From Flavobacterium hibernum (lineage in GTDB: Bacteria > Bacteroidota > Bacteroidia > Flavobacteriales > Flavobacteriaceae), in assembly GCF_000832125.1 (NCBI RefSeq), contig NZ_JPRK01000019.1, positions 1 to 64,000 of the forward strand: 64,000 bases of DNA. Direction: 5' to 3'. The notes under the pieces are model-generated. The model was not told the DNA's origin. It saw only the letters and a list, made by a program, of their open reading frames with translations, and ran no database searches. How positions within the stretch are numbered: position 1 is the stretch's first letter; each line of letters opens with the position of its first letter. This document shows positions 24,649-33,157 of the stretch, one piece after another. The position numbers and the translations under genes were made by a program.

Positions 24649-25524
24649 TTATTTCTTTTTAGTAGTAGTTTTTTTCGTAGTTGTAGCTTTCTTGGTTGTT
24701 GTTTTTGCTGCCGGAGCAGTATTTACAATTTTCTGTTGCACATAAGGTTTGTACAAACCATCTTTTTCAGCTCTTTTCTTAGCATCTTCAGCTCTTTGTT
24801 TTGAATCTGGATGCGAACTCATCATCTGATCGATAAAAGAAGCTTCGGTTCCTTCGCTCATTTTAGCCAAAATTCTAAAAGCAGATTCTTCTGCATTCAC
24901 ATCATAACCATTCTTTTTTAAGAAATTATAAGAATATAAATCAGCCTGAGCTTCCTGTTTACGGCTAAATTTACTATCTATTATCGCACTTCCAATTTTC
25001 CCTAATTGACTATCTGTAACGGTTGCAATTGTTGTAGATTGTGATGCCGCTGCATCCATTAAAGCTTCTTTTTTATAAGCCGCTTTTATAGCATCTTGAG
25101 AATCATGATTGGCTACGTGGCCAATTTCATGACCAATTACAGCAAGCAATTCATTATCGTCCATAATATCCATTAATCCTGTATAGACACGAACACTACC
25201 GTCAGCAGTTGCAAAAGCATTCACTTCTTTTAGCTTATATACTTTATAATTTAAAGTAAATCCATCGCCAGCAGTATATTTACCAAAAACCCTGTTCAAC
25301 CTTAGCGTGTAAGGATCTGTTGCGCTTGCAACTTCATGCTCTGTATCCATTTTATCTACCGCAGCTTTAGACAAAGCAGCTGCATCAGCATTACTAAACG
25401 TAAAACCAGTAATCCCCTTTTGAACAGCTCCAATGGCTTTATCACCAAAATTAATCTGCGCATTCATTTTAGTAAAACCAAAAGTGGCAAACAAAACTCC
25501 CAATACAATAAATTTCTTTTTCAT
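24649..25524 (-). CDS. M48 family zinc metalloprotease, secreted
   Basis: A 291-residue protein with a signal peptide (ending near KMNAQ). The HEIGH zinc motif is at 132-136, and the third-ligand glutamate region is SRKQEAQADLYSYNFLKKNG. The layout fits stand-alone periplasmic M48 (BepA/LoiP-like) proteases that take part in outer-membrane protein quality control. The C-terminal 25 residues are a low-complexity Thr/Lys tail (KKATTTKKTTTKKK). A -7 box is placed at 25550-25557. Confidence 0.9.
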   Translation of the reverse strand: MKKKFIVLGVLFATFGFTKMNAQINFGDKAIGAVQKGITGFTFSNADAAALSKAAVDKMDTEHEVASATDPYTLRLNRVFGKYTAGDGFTLNYKVYKLKEVNAFATADGSVRVYTGLMDIMDDNELLAVIGHEIGHVANHDSQDAIKAAYKKEALMDAAASQSTTIATVTDSQLGKIGSAIIDSKFSRKQEAQADLYSYNFLKKNGYDVNAEESAFRILAKMSEGTEASFIDQMMSSHPDSKQRAEDAKKRAEKDGLYKPYVQQKIVNTAPAAKTTTKKATTTKKTTTKKK

Positions 25525-25549
25525 GTTTTATATTATTACAATTTAACAA

Positions 25550-25557
25550 CAAATGTA
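25550..25557 (-). promoter_or_regulatory. -7 box for the M48 protease gene
   Basis: Minus-strand TACATTTG matches TAnnTTTG exactly, 26 bases before the ATG. No clear -33 TTG at the usual distance. Confidence 0.55.
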
Positions 25558-25825
25558 CTACAAATCAAATATCGTTTTTATTTCGTTAAGCTAATTTTTT
25601 AACAATTAAAGATAAAAATTTTAAACGAGTAAAAACCAACCTTCTACCATAATTATTCCTCTTTTTCAAATTAACAAACAAAAATTATATTTTTCAAACC
25701 TCATCATGATTTAAAAACGATAATTTAACATCAAGACAGAAGTATCTTCAAAAACACTTTTTAAACTATAAACAAATCCATATCAAATTAAATCTTAAAC
25801 GAATCTCCAAATAAACTACATTCCT

Positions 25826-25833
25826 TATCTTTG
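25826..25833 (+). promoter_or_regulatory. -7 box for lipA
   Basis: TATCTTTG matches TAnnTTTG exactly, 18 bases before the lipA ATG. No -33 TTG is visible. Confidence 0.6.
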
Positions 25834-25851
25834 TGTTTTGAATATTGATAT

Positions 25852-26718
25852 ATGGAAACAGTCGTTGAAAATGTACCAATTGGAAAACCTAAATGGTTAA
25901 AGGTTAAACTTCCAATTGGCCAAAAATATACTGAACTTCGTGGTTTAGTCGATAAATATAGCTTAAACACCATTTGTACCTCAGGAAGTTGCCCAAATAT
26001 GGGTGAATGTTGGGGCGAAGGAACAGCTACTTTCATGATTTTAGGAAACGTTTGTACTCGTTCGTGCGGATTTTGCGGTGTAAAAACTGGAAGACCTGAG
26101 ACGGTAGATTGGGACGAACCTGAAAAAGTAGCACGTTCGATTAAAATCATGAACATTAAACACGCTGTTATTACAAGTGTCGACAGAGATGATTTAAAAG
26201 ATGGGGGTTCTATTATTTGGATTGAAACTGTAAAGGCAATTCGTAGAATGAACCCAAACACTACGCTTGAAACTTTGATTCCGGATTTTCAAGGAATGGA
26301 AAGAAATCTGGATCGAATTGTAGAAGCAAACCCAGAAGTAGTTTCTCATAATGTTGAAACGGTGCGCCGTTTAACTCGCGAAGTACGTATTCAGGCTAAA
26401 TACGATCGTAGTTTAGAAGTTTTACGTTATTTAAAAGAAAAAGGAATTAACAGAACCAAATCTGGAATTATGTTAGGTCTTGGAGAAACTGAAGAAGAAG
26501 TTTTTCAGACTATGACAGATTTACGTAATGCGAATGTTGATGTTGTTACTATTGGTCAATACTTACAACCAAGTAAAAAACATTTGCCGGTAAAAGAATT
26601 TATAACCCCTGATCAATTTGCTAAATACGAAAAGTTTGGTCTTGAATTGGGTTTCCGTCATGTCGAAAGTGGACCATTAGTACGTTCGTCATACAAAGCA
26701 CAAAAACACATATTATAA
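25852..26718 (+). CDS. lipA: lipoyl synthase
   Basis: LipA is a radical-SAM enzyme that inserts two sulfurs into octanoyl groups on lipoyl-dependent dehydrogenases. The auxiliary [4Fe-4S] cluster cysteines are C42, C47 and C53 (CTSGSCPNMGEC). The radical-SAM cluster cysteines are C68, C72 and C75 (CTRSCGFC). The C-terminal SGPLVRSSYKA holds the Ser that ligates the auxiliary cluster. The length of 288 residues is normal. A long palindromic spacer separates it from gap. Confidence 0.97.
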   Translation: METVVENVPIGKPKWLKVKLPIGQKYTELRGLVDKYSLNTICTSGSCPNMGECWGEGTATFMILGNVCTRSCGFCGVKTGRPETVDWDEPEKVARSIKIMNIKHAVITSVDRDDLKDGGSIIWIETVKAIRRMNPNTTLETLIPDFQGMERNLDRIVEANPEVVSHNVETVRRLTREVRIQAKYDRSLEVLRYLKEKGINRTKSGIMLGLGETEEEVFQTMTDLRNANVDVVTIGQYLQPSKKHLPVKEFITPDQFAKYEKFGLELGFRHVESGPLVRSSYKAQKHIL

Positions 26719-26722
26719 AAGG

Positions 26723-26795
26723 TTATTTGTTTAACTGTTTAATCGTTTAATCGCATTGATAAAACGATTAAACAGCTGAACGATTAAACAAATAA
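26723..26795. repeat. two-part intergenic inverted repeat of GTTTAATCG words
   Basis: Outer arms TTATTTGTTTAA (26723-26734) and TTAAACAAATAA (26784-26795) are perfect. Inner arms CTGTTTAATCGTTT (26735-26748) and AAACGATTAAACAG (26762-26775) are also perfect. The right side carries an 8-base insertion. GTTTAATCG is repeated on both sides. It could act as the lipA terminator, though no T-run follows. Confidence 0.8.
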
Positions 26796-26803
26796 ACAAA
26801 ATA

Positions 26804-27802
26804 TTGAAAACTAGAATAGCTATTAATGGTTTTGGAAGAATTGGCAGAAATTTATTTCGTTTACTTCTAAACCATCCTGAAATTGAAGTTGTTGCTATAA
26901 ATGACATCGCCGACAACAAAACTATGTCACATTTAATTAAATATGATAGTATTCACGGTGTTTTGCCTTTTAAGGTGAGTCATGATGAAACAGGAATTAT
27001 TGTTAACGATAATCATTACTTATTTTTTCATGAAAAGAGCATTTCTAATTTAGATTGGAAAAGTCACAATATTGATTTTGTAATTGAATCTACAGGAAAA
27101 TACAAAACGCACGAAGAACTAAATGCGCATATTGAAGCTGGAGCAAAAAAAGTAATCCTTTCGGCTCCATCAGAAGTTGATACTATTAAAACAGTTGTTT
27201 TAGGAGTTAATGAAAATATTTTAGACGGAAACGAAAATATTGTTTCAAACGCAAGTTGTACCACAAACAATGCTGCCCCAATGATAAAAATCATTGATGA
27301 ACTTTGCGGAATTGAACAAGCATACATTACAACTATACATTCTTACACCACAGACCAAAGTCTTCACGACCAACCACATAAGGATTTACGCCGTGCGAGA
27401 GGCGCAAGCCAGTCAATTGTTCCAACAACTACAGGTGCAGCTAAGGCATTAACGAAAATTTTTCCTAAATTGCATGAAAAAATCGGAGGTTGTGGAATTC
27501 GCGTTCCTGTTCCAGATGGTTCATTGACAGATATAACGTTTAACGTAAAACGTGCTGTTACAATTGAAGAAATTAATAAAGCATTTGAAGAAGCCTCAAA
27601 AACAAATTTAAAAGGAATATTAGATTACACCGAAGATCCTATCGTTTCTGTTGATGTAATTGGCAATACACATTCGTGTTTGTTTGATGCACAACTTACC
27701 TCTGTTATTGACAAAATGGTAAAAGTTGTGGGTTGGTACGATAACGAAATTGGCTACTCATCAAGATTAATAGATTTGATTTTACTAATAAGAAAAACAT
27801 AA
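26804..27802 (+). CDS. gap: glyceraldehyde-3-phosphate dehydrogenase
   Basis: A 332-residue GAPDH with NAD-binding RIAINGFGRIGRN, an Asp at position 34 that favours NAD, and catalytic Cys152 in SNASCTTNNAAPM. The HSYTTDQ and RRARGASQSIVPTTTGAAKA phosphate-site blocks are present. The start is TTG at 26804, since no ATG stands near and the Rossmann strand begins at once. It catalyses the NAD-dependent glycolytic oxidation step. A hybrid sensor kinase gene starts 26 bases later, so the two may share a transcript. Flavobacteria often have more than one gap gene. Confidence 0.95.
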   Translation: MKTRIAINGFGRIGRNLFRLLLNHPEIEVVAINDIADNKTMSHLIKYDSIHGVLPFKVSHDETGIIVNDNHYLFFHEKSISNLDWKSHNIDFVIESTGKYKTHEELNAHIEAGAKKVILSAPSEVDTIKTVVLGVNENILDGNENIVSNASCTTNNAAPMIKIIDELCGIEQAYITTIHSYTTDQSLHDQPHKDLRRARGASQSIVPTTTGAAKALTKIFPKLHEKIGGCGIRVPVPDGSLTDITFNVKRAVTIEEINKAFEEASKTNLKGILDYTEDPIVSVDVIGNTHSCLFDAQLTSVIDKMVKVVGWYDNEIGYSSRLIDLILLIRKT

Positions 27803-27828
27803 AATTCATTGTAAAAGCATTGCCATAC

Positions 27829-30000
27829 ATGAAATACCACCTTTTTATTGTTGTATGTTTATTACATTCATTTTTGCACTCTCAAAATAAAAAGAGTGCA
27901 GATAGTGTTTCGTATTACAACAAGATGGTAGATAGCAATCTTAACAATAAAAAATACGACAAAGCAGTTTTTTACACCAAAAAGTCAATTGATTTTTGCG
28001 AATCAACTCACAAAAATGAGAATCTAGCCAATCAAACTTTTAAGCTTGGTAAAATTTACTACAATCAAAAAAAATACGAAGAAGCGCTTAAAAACTTTCA
28101 CAAAAGTGTTTCCTTATTTGATAATATAAGACCTACTTGCACTAAAGTTTTGGCATTGCATTATATTGGAGTTACCAATACAGCGCAAGGAAATTATGAA
28201 ACTGCCGACATTTATTACAAAAAAGCCGACAATCTTTTAAATCATTTAAAAATTACGGATAGCGCAGAAGTCTTAAACTATCAAAAAGCGATGGCGTTAA
28301 AGACAAATCAAAATTTAGCAATGGCAGCTAAATCTTTTCGCGAAATCACAAAAAAACCAGATAACCCTGCTATTATAAAAACCAAAATTGATTCTTATTA
28401 TCAACTAGGTTTAATTGAATCTCAACTTAAACGAAATGATTCGGCTATTATTTATTTTGATAATGCTTTAGATTATAATGCTAAAACGAATAATCTGGCT
28501 CAAAAATCAAAAATCATTTTTGCAATAAGCCAATACTACAAGCAGAACAAAAATTATGATCTTGCCTATTCTTATTTAGATGAGCATTATCAAATAGAAA
28601 ATTATGTTTTAAAACTAAAAAATGCCAAATTAGATTTTAATGAATTTGAAAAATTCAAAAAAAACCAAACGATAAATAATACTATCAAACGCGAAAGCGA
28701 AGAGAAAATTCAATTAAAAACATATCGCTATTCTAAATTGGTTAGTATTTTGGCCATTGCACTTATATCGATTTTATCGCTCTTGAGTTTAGCTTTATAT
28801 AAAAACAACATTATTCGAAATCAGAATAATTTACTTTTAAGAGAAAAAAATAAAGAGCTTATTCTAGCCAAAAATAAAGCCGAAAAAGCATCAAAAGCCA
28901 GATCAGAATTTTTATCTACAGTAAGTCATGAACTTCGAACTCCGTTAAATGCCATTAACGGAATTACACATTTATTACTTGAAGATAAACCTAAAAAAAG
29001 ACAACTTAAGTATCTTGAATCCCTAAAATTCTCAGGAAATTATCTGACTACTTTTATCAATGAAATTCTTGAAATCAACAAAATCGATTCGACAAAAGTT
29101 GAAGTCGAGAACATAAGTTTCAATTTAAAAGAGTTACTTTTTAACATTCAGAGCTCTTTAAAAGAATTGGCAACTGCCAACAAAAACTATTTTAATCTAG
29201 AAATAGATGAATCTATTCCAGACAATTTAATTGGTGATCCAACCAAATTATCTCAAATCATATTAAACTTAATTAACAACGCTTTAAAATTTACTCAAAA
29301 CGGACACGTTAATGTAATTGCAAAATTATATGCCGAGGAGGAAGATAATGCAACTGTTTACTTTGAAATTGTTGATACCGGAATTGGAATTCCAGAAGAT
29401 AAACTACAAAGTGTTTTCGAAAGTTTCTCGCAAGGATCTATAGAAGTGAACAGAAAATATGGCGGCACCGGTTTAGGTTTAACTATTGTAAAAAAACTAA
29501 TCGAACTTTTGGGCGGTGAAATAAAATTAAAAAGTGAGGTAGGCAAAGGTTCTACTTTTACCTTCAAATTAAACTTTAAGATTAACAAAGAACCGTTGGA
29601 AGTAATAGAAGAAGCAAAACCTTATAGCGATAAGCAATTGCAAAACAAATCGATTTTACTGATTGAAGACAACAAGATCAATCAAATGATAACTCGCAAA
29701 ATGTTAGAAAACAAAGCGATTCAATGCGAGATTATCGACAATGGTGAAGATGCTGTTGAACTCTTGAAAGTAAAACGTTTTGATATGATTTTAATGGATG
29801 TTCACCTTCCTGGAATCAACGGTACAACTGCTACAAAACTCATTAGAGAATTTGATAAAACAACACCAATTATTGCTTTAACCGCAATTTCGCTCGACGA
29901 AAATAGGGATATGCTTTTGTCCTTTGGAATGAACGACGTTATTACAAAACCATTTGTTCCAGACGAATTCTACTGCATTATTGCTAAATTTTTTGATTAA
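27829..30000 (+). CDS. TPR-containing hybrid histidine kinase/response regulator
   Basis: With the ATG at 27829 the protein has 723 residues (a TTG 9 bases upstream is possible). A signal peptide is followed by tetratricopeptide repeats (about 28-260) and one membrane helix at about 305-325. A short coiled coil and HisKA follow, with phospho-acceptor His367 in STVSHELRTPLNAI. HATPase (LINNALKFT, DTGIGIPEDKL, GGTGLGLTIVKKLIELLGG) comes next. A C-terminal receiver follows with phospho-acceptor Asp657 in ILMDVHLPG and the KPF lysine. No DNA-binding output domain is present. The ligand sensed by the periplasmic TPRs is unknown. Confidence 0.9.
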   Translation: MKYHLFIVVCLLHSFLHSQNKKSADSVSYYNKMVDSNLNNKKYDKAVFYTKKSIDFCESTHKNENLANQTFKLGKIYYNQKKYEEALKNFHKSVSLFDNIRPTCTKVLALHYIGVTNTAQGNYETADIYYKKADNLLNHLKITDSAEVLNYQKAMALKTNQNLAMAAKSFREITKKPDNPAIIKTKIDSYYQLGLIESQLKRNDSAIIYFDNALDYNAKTNNLAQKSKIIFAISQYYKQNKNYDLAYSYLDEHYQIENYVLKLKNAKLDFNEFEKFKKNQTINNTIKRESEEKIQLKTYRYSKLVSILAIALISILSLLSLALYKNNIIRNQNNLLLREKNKELILAKNKAEKASKARSEFLSTVSHELRTPLNAINGITHLLLEDKPKKRQLKYLESLKFSGNYLTTFINEILEINKIDSTKVEVENISFNLKELLFNIQSSLKELATANKNYFNLEIDESIPDNLIGDPTKLSQIILNLINNALKFTQNGHVNVIAKLYAEEEDNATVYFEIVDTGIGIPEDKLQSVFESFSQGSIEVNRKYGGTGLGLTIVKKLIELLGGEIKLKSEVGKGSTFTFKLNFKINKEPLEVIEEAKPYSDKQLQNKSILLIEDNKINQMITRKMLENKAIQCEIIDNGEDAVELLKVKRFDMILMDVHLPGINGTTATKLIREFDKTTPIIALTAISLDENRDMLLSFGMNDVITKPFVPDEFYCIIAKFFD

Positions 30001-30009
30001 TTTTTTTTT

Positions 30010-30930
30010 TCAAATAACTAAATTTGCCTTTTCTTTTGCAATACCAATTGTAGCAATGGAACCTGAATTAAAATTTAAAAAATCTGATTCTACACCATCA
30101 GAAAAAATAAATCCATTATTAGGCATAAATGATTGAATAATTAATTTTGATCGTTCAGTAATAACTCCGGTGGTTGTATCAATTTGAGTTTTCTTACTAG
30201 CAAAAGGTTCTCTCACCGCAAACATCAATTGATTATCTTTTAACTTCACATATTTTTTACTTGAATCTTTGTTGTCTATAAATTTATTTATCCCAAAACT
30301 CATATTAAAAACAGAACTCAACCAACCTGTTGAACCTGATTGAGTCGAAACGATAATACCAGATGAAGAATGCTCTTCTGATTTATTATTAAAAGTTATT
30401 TTGTACCGAGCCGAAACATGAGAGGTTGCTCCTATAAAAAGATCATTAAAAGCTAACAATCTTTGCCCATCATTTAATTTAGCTTCTGCAAAAGAGGTCA
30501 TTTTAGAGTTGTATTTATTTCTCATAACATCATCTACTGCTTTCAAAAAATTTTCATTATTAAAAGGCAGCAAAACTCCATCGAATCTTTCTTGATCAGG
30601 ATTAACGGCAACAATTGGTATTTCACCAACATATTTAGCTGTATTCGCAACTAATCCATCCTGACCAACAGTAACAACAACTTGGTTTTCATTAAAAATA
30701 AAAGAAGGTAAAAAACCTCTTTCCACTATTTTATTTTTAACTATAGCCGACAAATTTCTCTGAACTTTTGAAAGAGAATCATGAAAAATTTCATGTTCTC
30801 TTTCATAATCAACAAAATCACCTCCTGAACGTTCTATATAAAACTTTGCTTGCGCTTTTGTATTGAATCGTTCAATTAAGGACTCCAATCTTGTTTTATT
30901 TTTTATAATTATCGCATATTCAATGCTCAT
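30010..30930 (-). CDS. NAD-kinase-like protein paired with an SPFH protein
   Basis: A 306-residue protein with the NAD/diacylglycerol-kinase fold signatures in order. VVVTVGQDGL is at 84-93 (the family's GGDG, with second Gly replaced by Gln and Asp91 kept). FNDLFIG at 161-167 corresponds to the family's NE/ND block, then SARYKI follows. SSGIIVSTQSGSTGW at 189-203 corresponds to DGxIVSTPTGSTAY. The first ~80 residues replace the usual N-terminus and are charged. Phosphorylation of NAD or a related nucleotide is plausible but unproven. Its ATG overlaps the SPFH stop by four bases (ATGA), so both are made together. It converges with the hybrid-kinase gene. Confidence 0.75.
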   Translation of the reverse strand: MSIEYAIIIKNKTRLESLIERFNTKAQAKFYIERSGGDFVDYEREHEIFHDSLSKVQRNLSAIVKNKIVERGFLPSFIFNENQVVVTVGQDGLVANTAKYVGEIPIVAVNPDQERFDGVLLPFNNENFLKAVDDVMRNKYNSKMTSFAEAKLNDGQRLLAFNDLFIGATSHVSARYKITFNNKSEEHSSSGIIVSTQSGSTGWLSSVFNMSFGINKFIDNKDSSKKYVKLKDNQLMFAVREPFASKKTQIDTTTGVITERSKLIIQSFMPNNGFIFSDGVESDFLNFNSGSIATIGIAKEKANLVI

Positions 30931-31946
30931 CTTCTATCTTTCTTATCATTCAATAAGTTATCAAGTAACTCTGGACTAATATTTAAATTCCCTATTTTCC
31001 CAGCATTTTCAGCCAACTCCCTAAAGGCAAGTGAAATATTAAACTTTGGATCAGCATTATTATTCAATGCAGTTAGCATTTTCCAATCTAAAGTTTTATA
31101 AGGTTTTAAAGTTGTTTCCAAAACATATCCCTGGGTTTCAGCTTCTTTTCTTTCATTTTCAGTTTTTTGCTCTAATAAAACCTTTCGTTGATTTTCAATT
31201 GCAATATCTGCCTGAACTTTCATTTCACGAAGTTTTAATTCATTTTCTGCTTTTTGAACTTCCGTTTCTGCTTGCTTTTCTGCAATTTGCTTATTCTTTT
31301 CCTCAATTGCAATCTCCGTATTTAGCTCACTTTCTTTAATTTTTCGCTCTTGTTCAACCGCAAAGTTTCTTCGGGCATAAATTGCTTGATCTGCTTCTTG
31401 TTGCAAACTCTCTCTAGTTTGAGTCTCTAACGCCCTAGCCATCTCAGGATTTGCTTTAATTGCCAAAATATTAATACTCAATATTTCAATTCCTAACATA
31501 GTTATTGCGGTAGAATTAGAAAGTCCATCAGTAATATTAGTTTCAACAGATTTTGCAGAACGTATCGCTTCTTTTAAGCCCAATTGATGTATAAATGAAG
31601 ATGTTGCTGTTTGAGCTTCGTTTACAATTGTTTGATTTAATTTTTCACTATCATCTTTCTTGTAAATACCATCACCATTTACAGTAAAATCTAAAACATC
31701 TGCTAATTGTTTTGGATTGCCAATTTTATAGGTAATCTGCCCTTGAATTGATACCGTTTGATAATCCTTTGTAGTTTCATTAAAAATAAATGGCAAATTA
31801 TTACTTCCAATAGGAACAGCGGAAATTGAAGTTGTAGGAGAATAATAAAAAAAAGAAAGTCCTCTTCCCTCTTTTGAAACCTGTCCATTTTTAAACTTAA
31901 TAACATAAGTCATCGAATCGAACTTAATAAAATTTATTCCAAACAT
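30927..31946 (-). CDS. SPFH/band-7 domain protein (flotillin-like, no membrane helix)
   Basis: A 339-residue protein. Residues ~10-170 form an SPFH domain: MTYVIKFKNGQVSKEGRGLS, DYQTVSIQGQITYKIGNPKQ and the ALREAI-like QLGLKEAIRSAKS. GIEILSINILAIKANPEMARAL ends the domain. A long charged coiled coil follows (about 175-275, rich in Glu, Lys, Ala and Gln). A small C-terminal region is at 276-339. There is no N-terminal hydrophobic anchor, unlike HflK/HflC or stomatins, so it probably oligomerises peripherally. It is translationally coupled to the NAD-kinase-like gene, and lpxK lies 65 bases upstream on the same strand. Confidence 0.85.
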   Translation of the reverse strand: MFGINFIKFDSMTYVIKFKNGQVSKEGRGLSFFYYSPTTSISAVPIGSNNLPFIFNETTKDYQTVSIQGQITYKIGNPKQLADVLDFTVNGDGIYKKDDSEKLNQTIVNEAQTATSSFIHQLGLKEAIRSAKSVETNITDGLSNSTAITMLGIEILSINILAIKANPEMARALETQTRESLQQEADQAIYARRNFAVEQERKIKESELNTEIAIEEKNKQIAEKQAETEVQKAENELKLREMKVQADIAIENQRKVLLEQKTENERKEAETQGYVLETTLKPYKTLDWKMLTALNNNADPKFNISLAFRELAENAGKIGNLNISPELLDNLLNDKKDRR

Positions 31947-32011
31947 TTTTTTTACGGTCTTAGTTAATAATTCATTCTGTAATATCGAAATCTAATAAAA
32001 TCATTTAATCG

Positions 32012-33028
32012 TTAAACAACTCTTTTTACAAATTCTAAAATCGTAGCATCAAAATTTTGTCTATTAGCAATAAACGTACTTTTTATGGGCAAATAATACA
32101 ATTGCGAAATTAAATTAGAATCCTTTAAACGAACGTAATCTTTCTCGGTTGTAATGATTTTTTTATTTTGAGCTTTTTTCTGAATCTCTTCTAAATCGGC
32201 ATCGGAAAAATGATGATGATCTGGAAAAGTCAAACATTCATCCGTTTCATTTTTTAAATAATCAAAGAAAGGTTTTGGTTTTGCAATTCCTGCCAAAAGT
32301 ATTTTTGGCTCTTTTTTAATTTCAGAAACAGCTATTTTTTCATCTTTGCTATAAATTTCATCATCATAATCGATAAAAGTAAAAAATATTTGCTGCGAGC
32401 AAGTCAGATTTAATTTCAAGCGAATTTCTTCTTGTTTTTCATTCGATAAATTGCTCGGGCATTTGGTAACCACAACAATATTGGCTCTATTGGCTCCACT
32501 TCTGCTTTCGCGCAAATTTCCTGTAGGTAACATAAAATCATCCGCATATAAATCATCAAAAGAAGTCAGTAAAATATAAAACCCAGCTTTTACTTTTCGG
32601 TGCTGATAAGCATCATCGAGTAAAATAATTTCAGGTTTCTCATTCTGCGAAAGCAATTGTGTAATTCCGTTTGTTCTATTTGCATCAACTGCAACTTGAA
32701 TGTTTGGAAATTTTTGATAAAATTGAAAAGGTTCATCTCCCAGAATTTCAGCATTTGAAGTTGCATTAGCCAAAACAAAACCTTCCGATTTTCGTTTATA
32801 ACCACGACTTAAAGTTGCCACTTTATATTTATCTGATAATAATCGGATTAAATACTCGATTTGAGGTGTTTTTCCCGTTCCGCCAACACTTAAATTTCCA
32901 ACAGCAATAACTGGAACATTAAACGATGTTGATTTTAGAATTCCTTTATCAAAAAGAAAATTCCTAACTGTAGTAATGAATCCGTATAAAATAGCGAACG
33001 GAAAAAGTATTTTTCGAAGTACATTCAT
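32012..33028 (-). CDS. lpxK: tetraacyldisaccharide 4'-kinase
   Basis: LpxK phosphorylates the 4' position of the lipid A precursor at the inner membrane. The N-terminal hydrophobic anchor (8-25) is followed by VPVIAVGNLSVGGTGKTP with the P-loop at 44-53. The LSRGYKRKSEGFVL and GDEPFQFYQKFP segments and the ILLDDAYQHRKV block (the family's DDGxQH) follow, then the C-terminal FPDHHHFSD. At 338 residues it is normal. The product implies classical lipid A in this organism. It reads toward the SPFH gene. Confidence 0.95.
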   Translation of the reverse strand: MNVLRKILFPFAILYGFITTVRNFLFDKGILKSTSFNVPVIAVGNLSVGGTGKTPQIEYLIRLLSDKYKVATLSRGYKRKSEGFVLANATSNAEILGDEPFQFYQKFPNIQVAVDANRTNGITQLLSQNEKPEIILLDDAYQHRKVKAGFYILLTSFDDLYADDFMLPTGNLRESRSGANRANIVVVTKCPSNLSNEKQEEIRLKLNLTCSQQIFFTFIDYDDEIYSKDEKIAVSEIKKEPKILLAGIAKPKPFFDYLKNETDECLTFPDHHHFSDADLEEIQKKAQNKKIITTEKDYVRLKDSNLISQLYYLPIKSTFIANRQNFDATILEFVKRVV

Positions 33029-33076
33029 TTTACGAAAGTATAATATTTTTCGTTAATTTGTTTGATGAATTTGTTG

Positions 33077-33134
33077 CAGGTTTTACGTTTCAAATTTTGT
33101 CCATCAATATCGAACTTGAAACAAGTAAAACCTG
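33077..33134. repeat. intergenic inverted repeat upstream of lpxK and the Nif3-like gene
   Basis: CAGGTTTTAC (33077-33086) and GTAAAACCTG (33125-33134) are perfect reverse complements. Inside them GTTTCAA faces TTGAAAC, with two bases inserted on one side. A further ACCTGAAACCTGAAACT word run follows at 33130. It lies in the divergent gap, so it could hold operators or an RNA hairpin. Confidence 0.75.
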
Positions 33135-33157
33135 AAACCTGAAACTAAACGAAAAAA

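Larger units (their letters stand above)
25525..25851. other. divergent intergenic region between the M48 gene and lipA
   Basis: AT-rich, with one -7-type box facing each gene (25550-25557 minus, 25826-25833 plus). No ORF or hairpin of note. Confidence 0.5.

Noticed and set aside
30010..30930. Calling the NAD-kinase-like gene nadK
   Set aside because: The GGDG motif is altered and the N-terminus differs, so a true housekeeping NAD kinase cannot be assumed.
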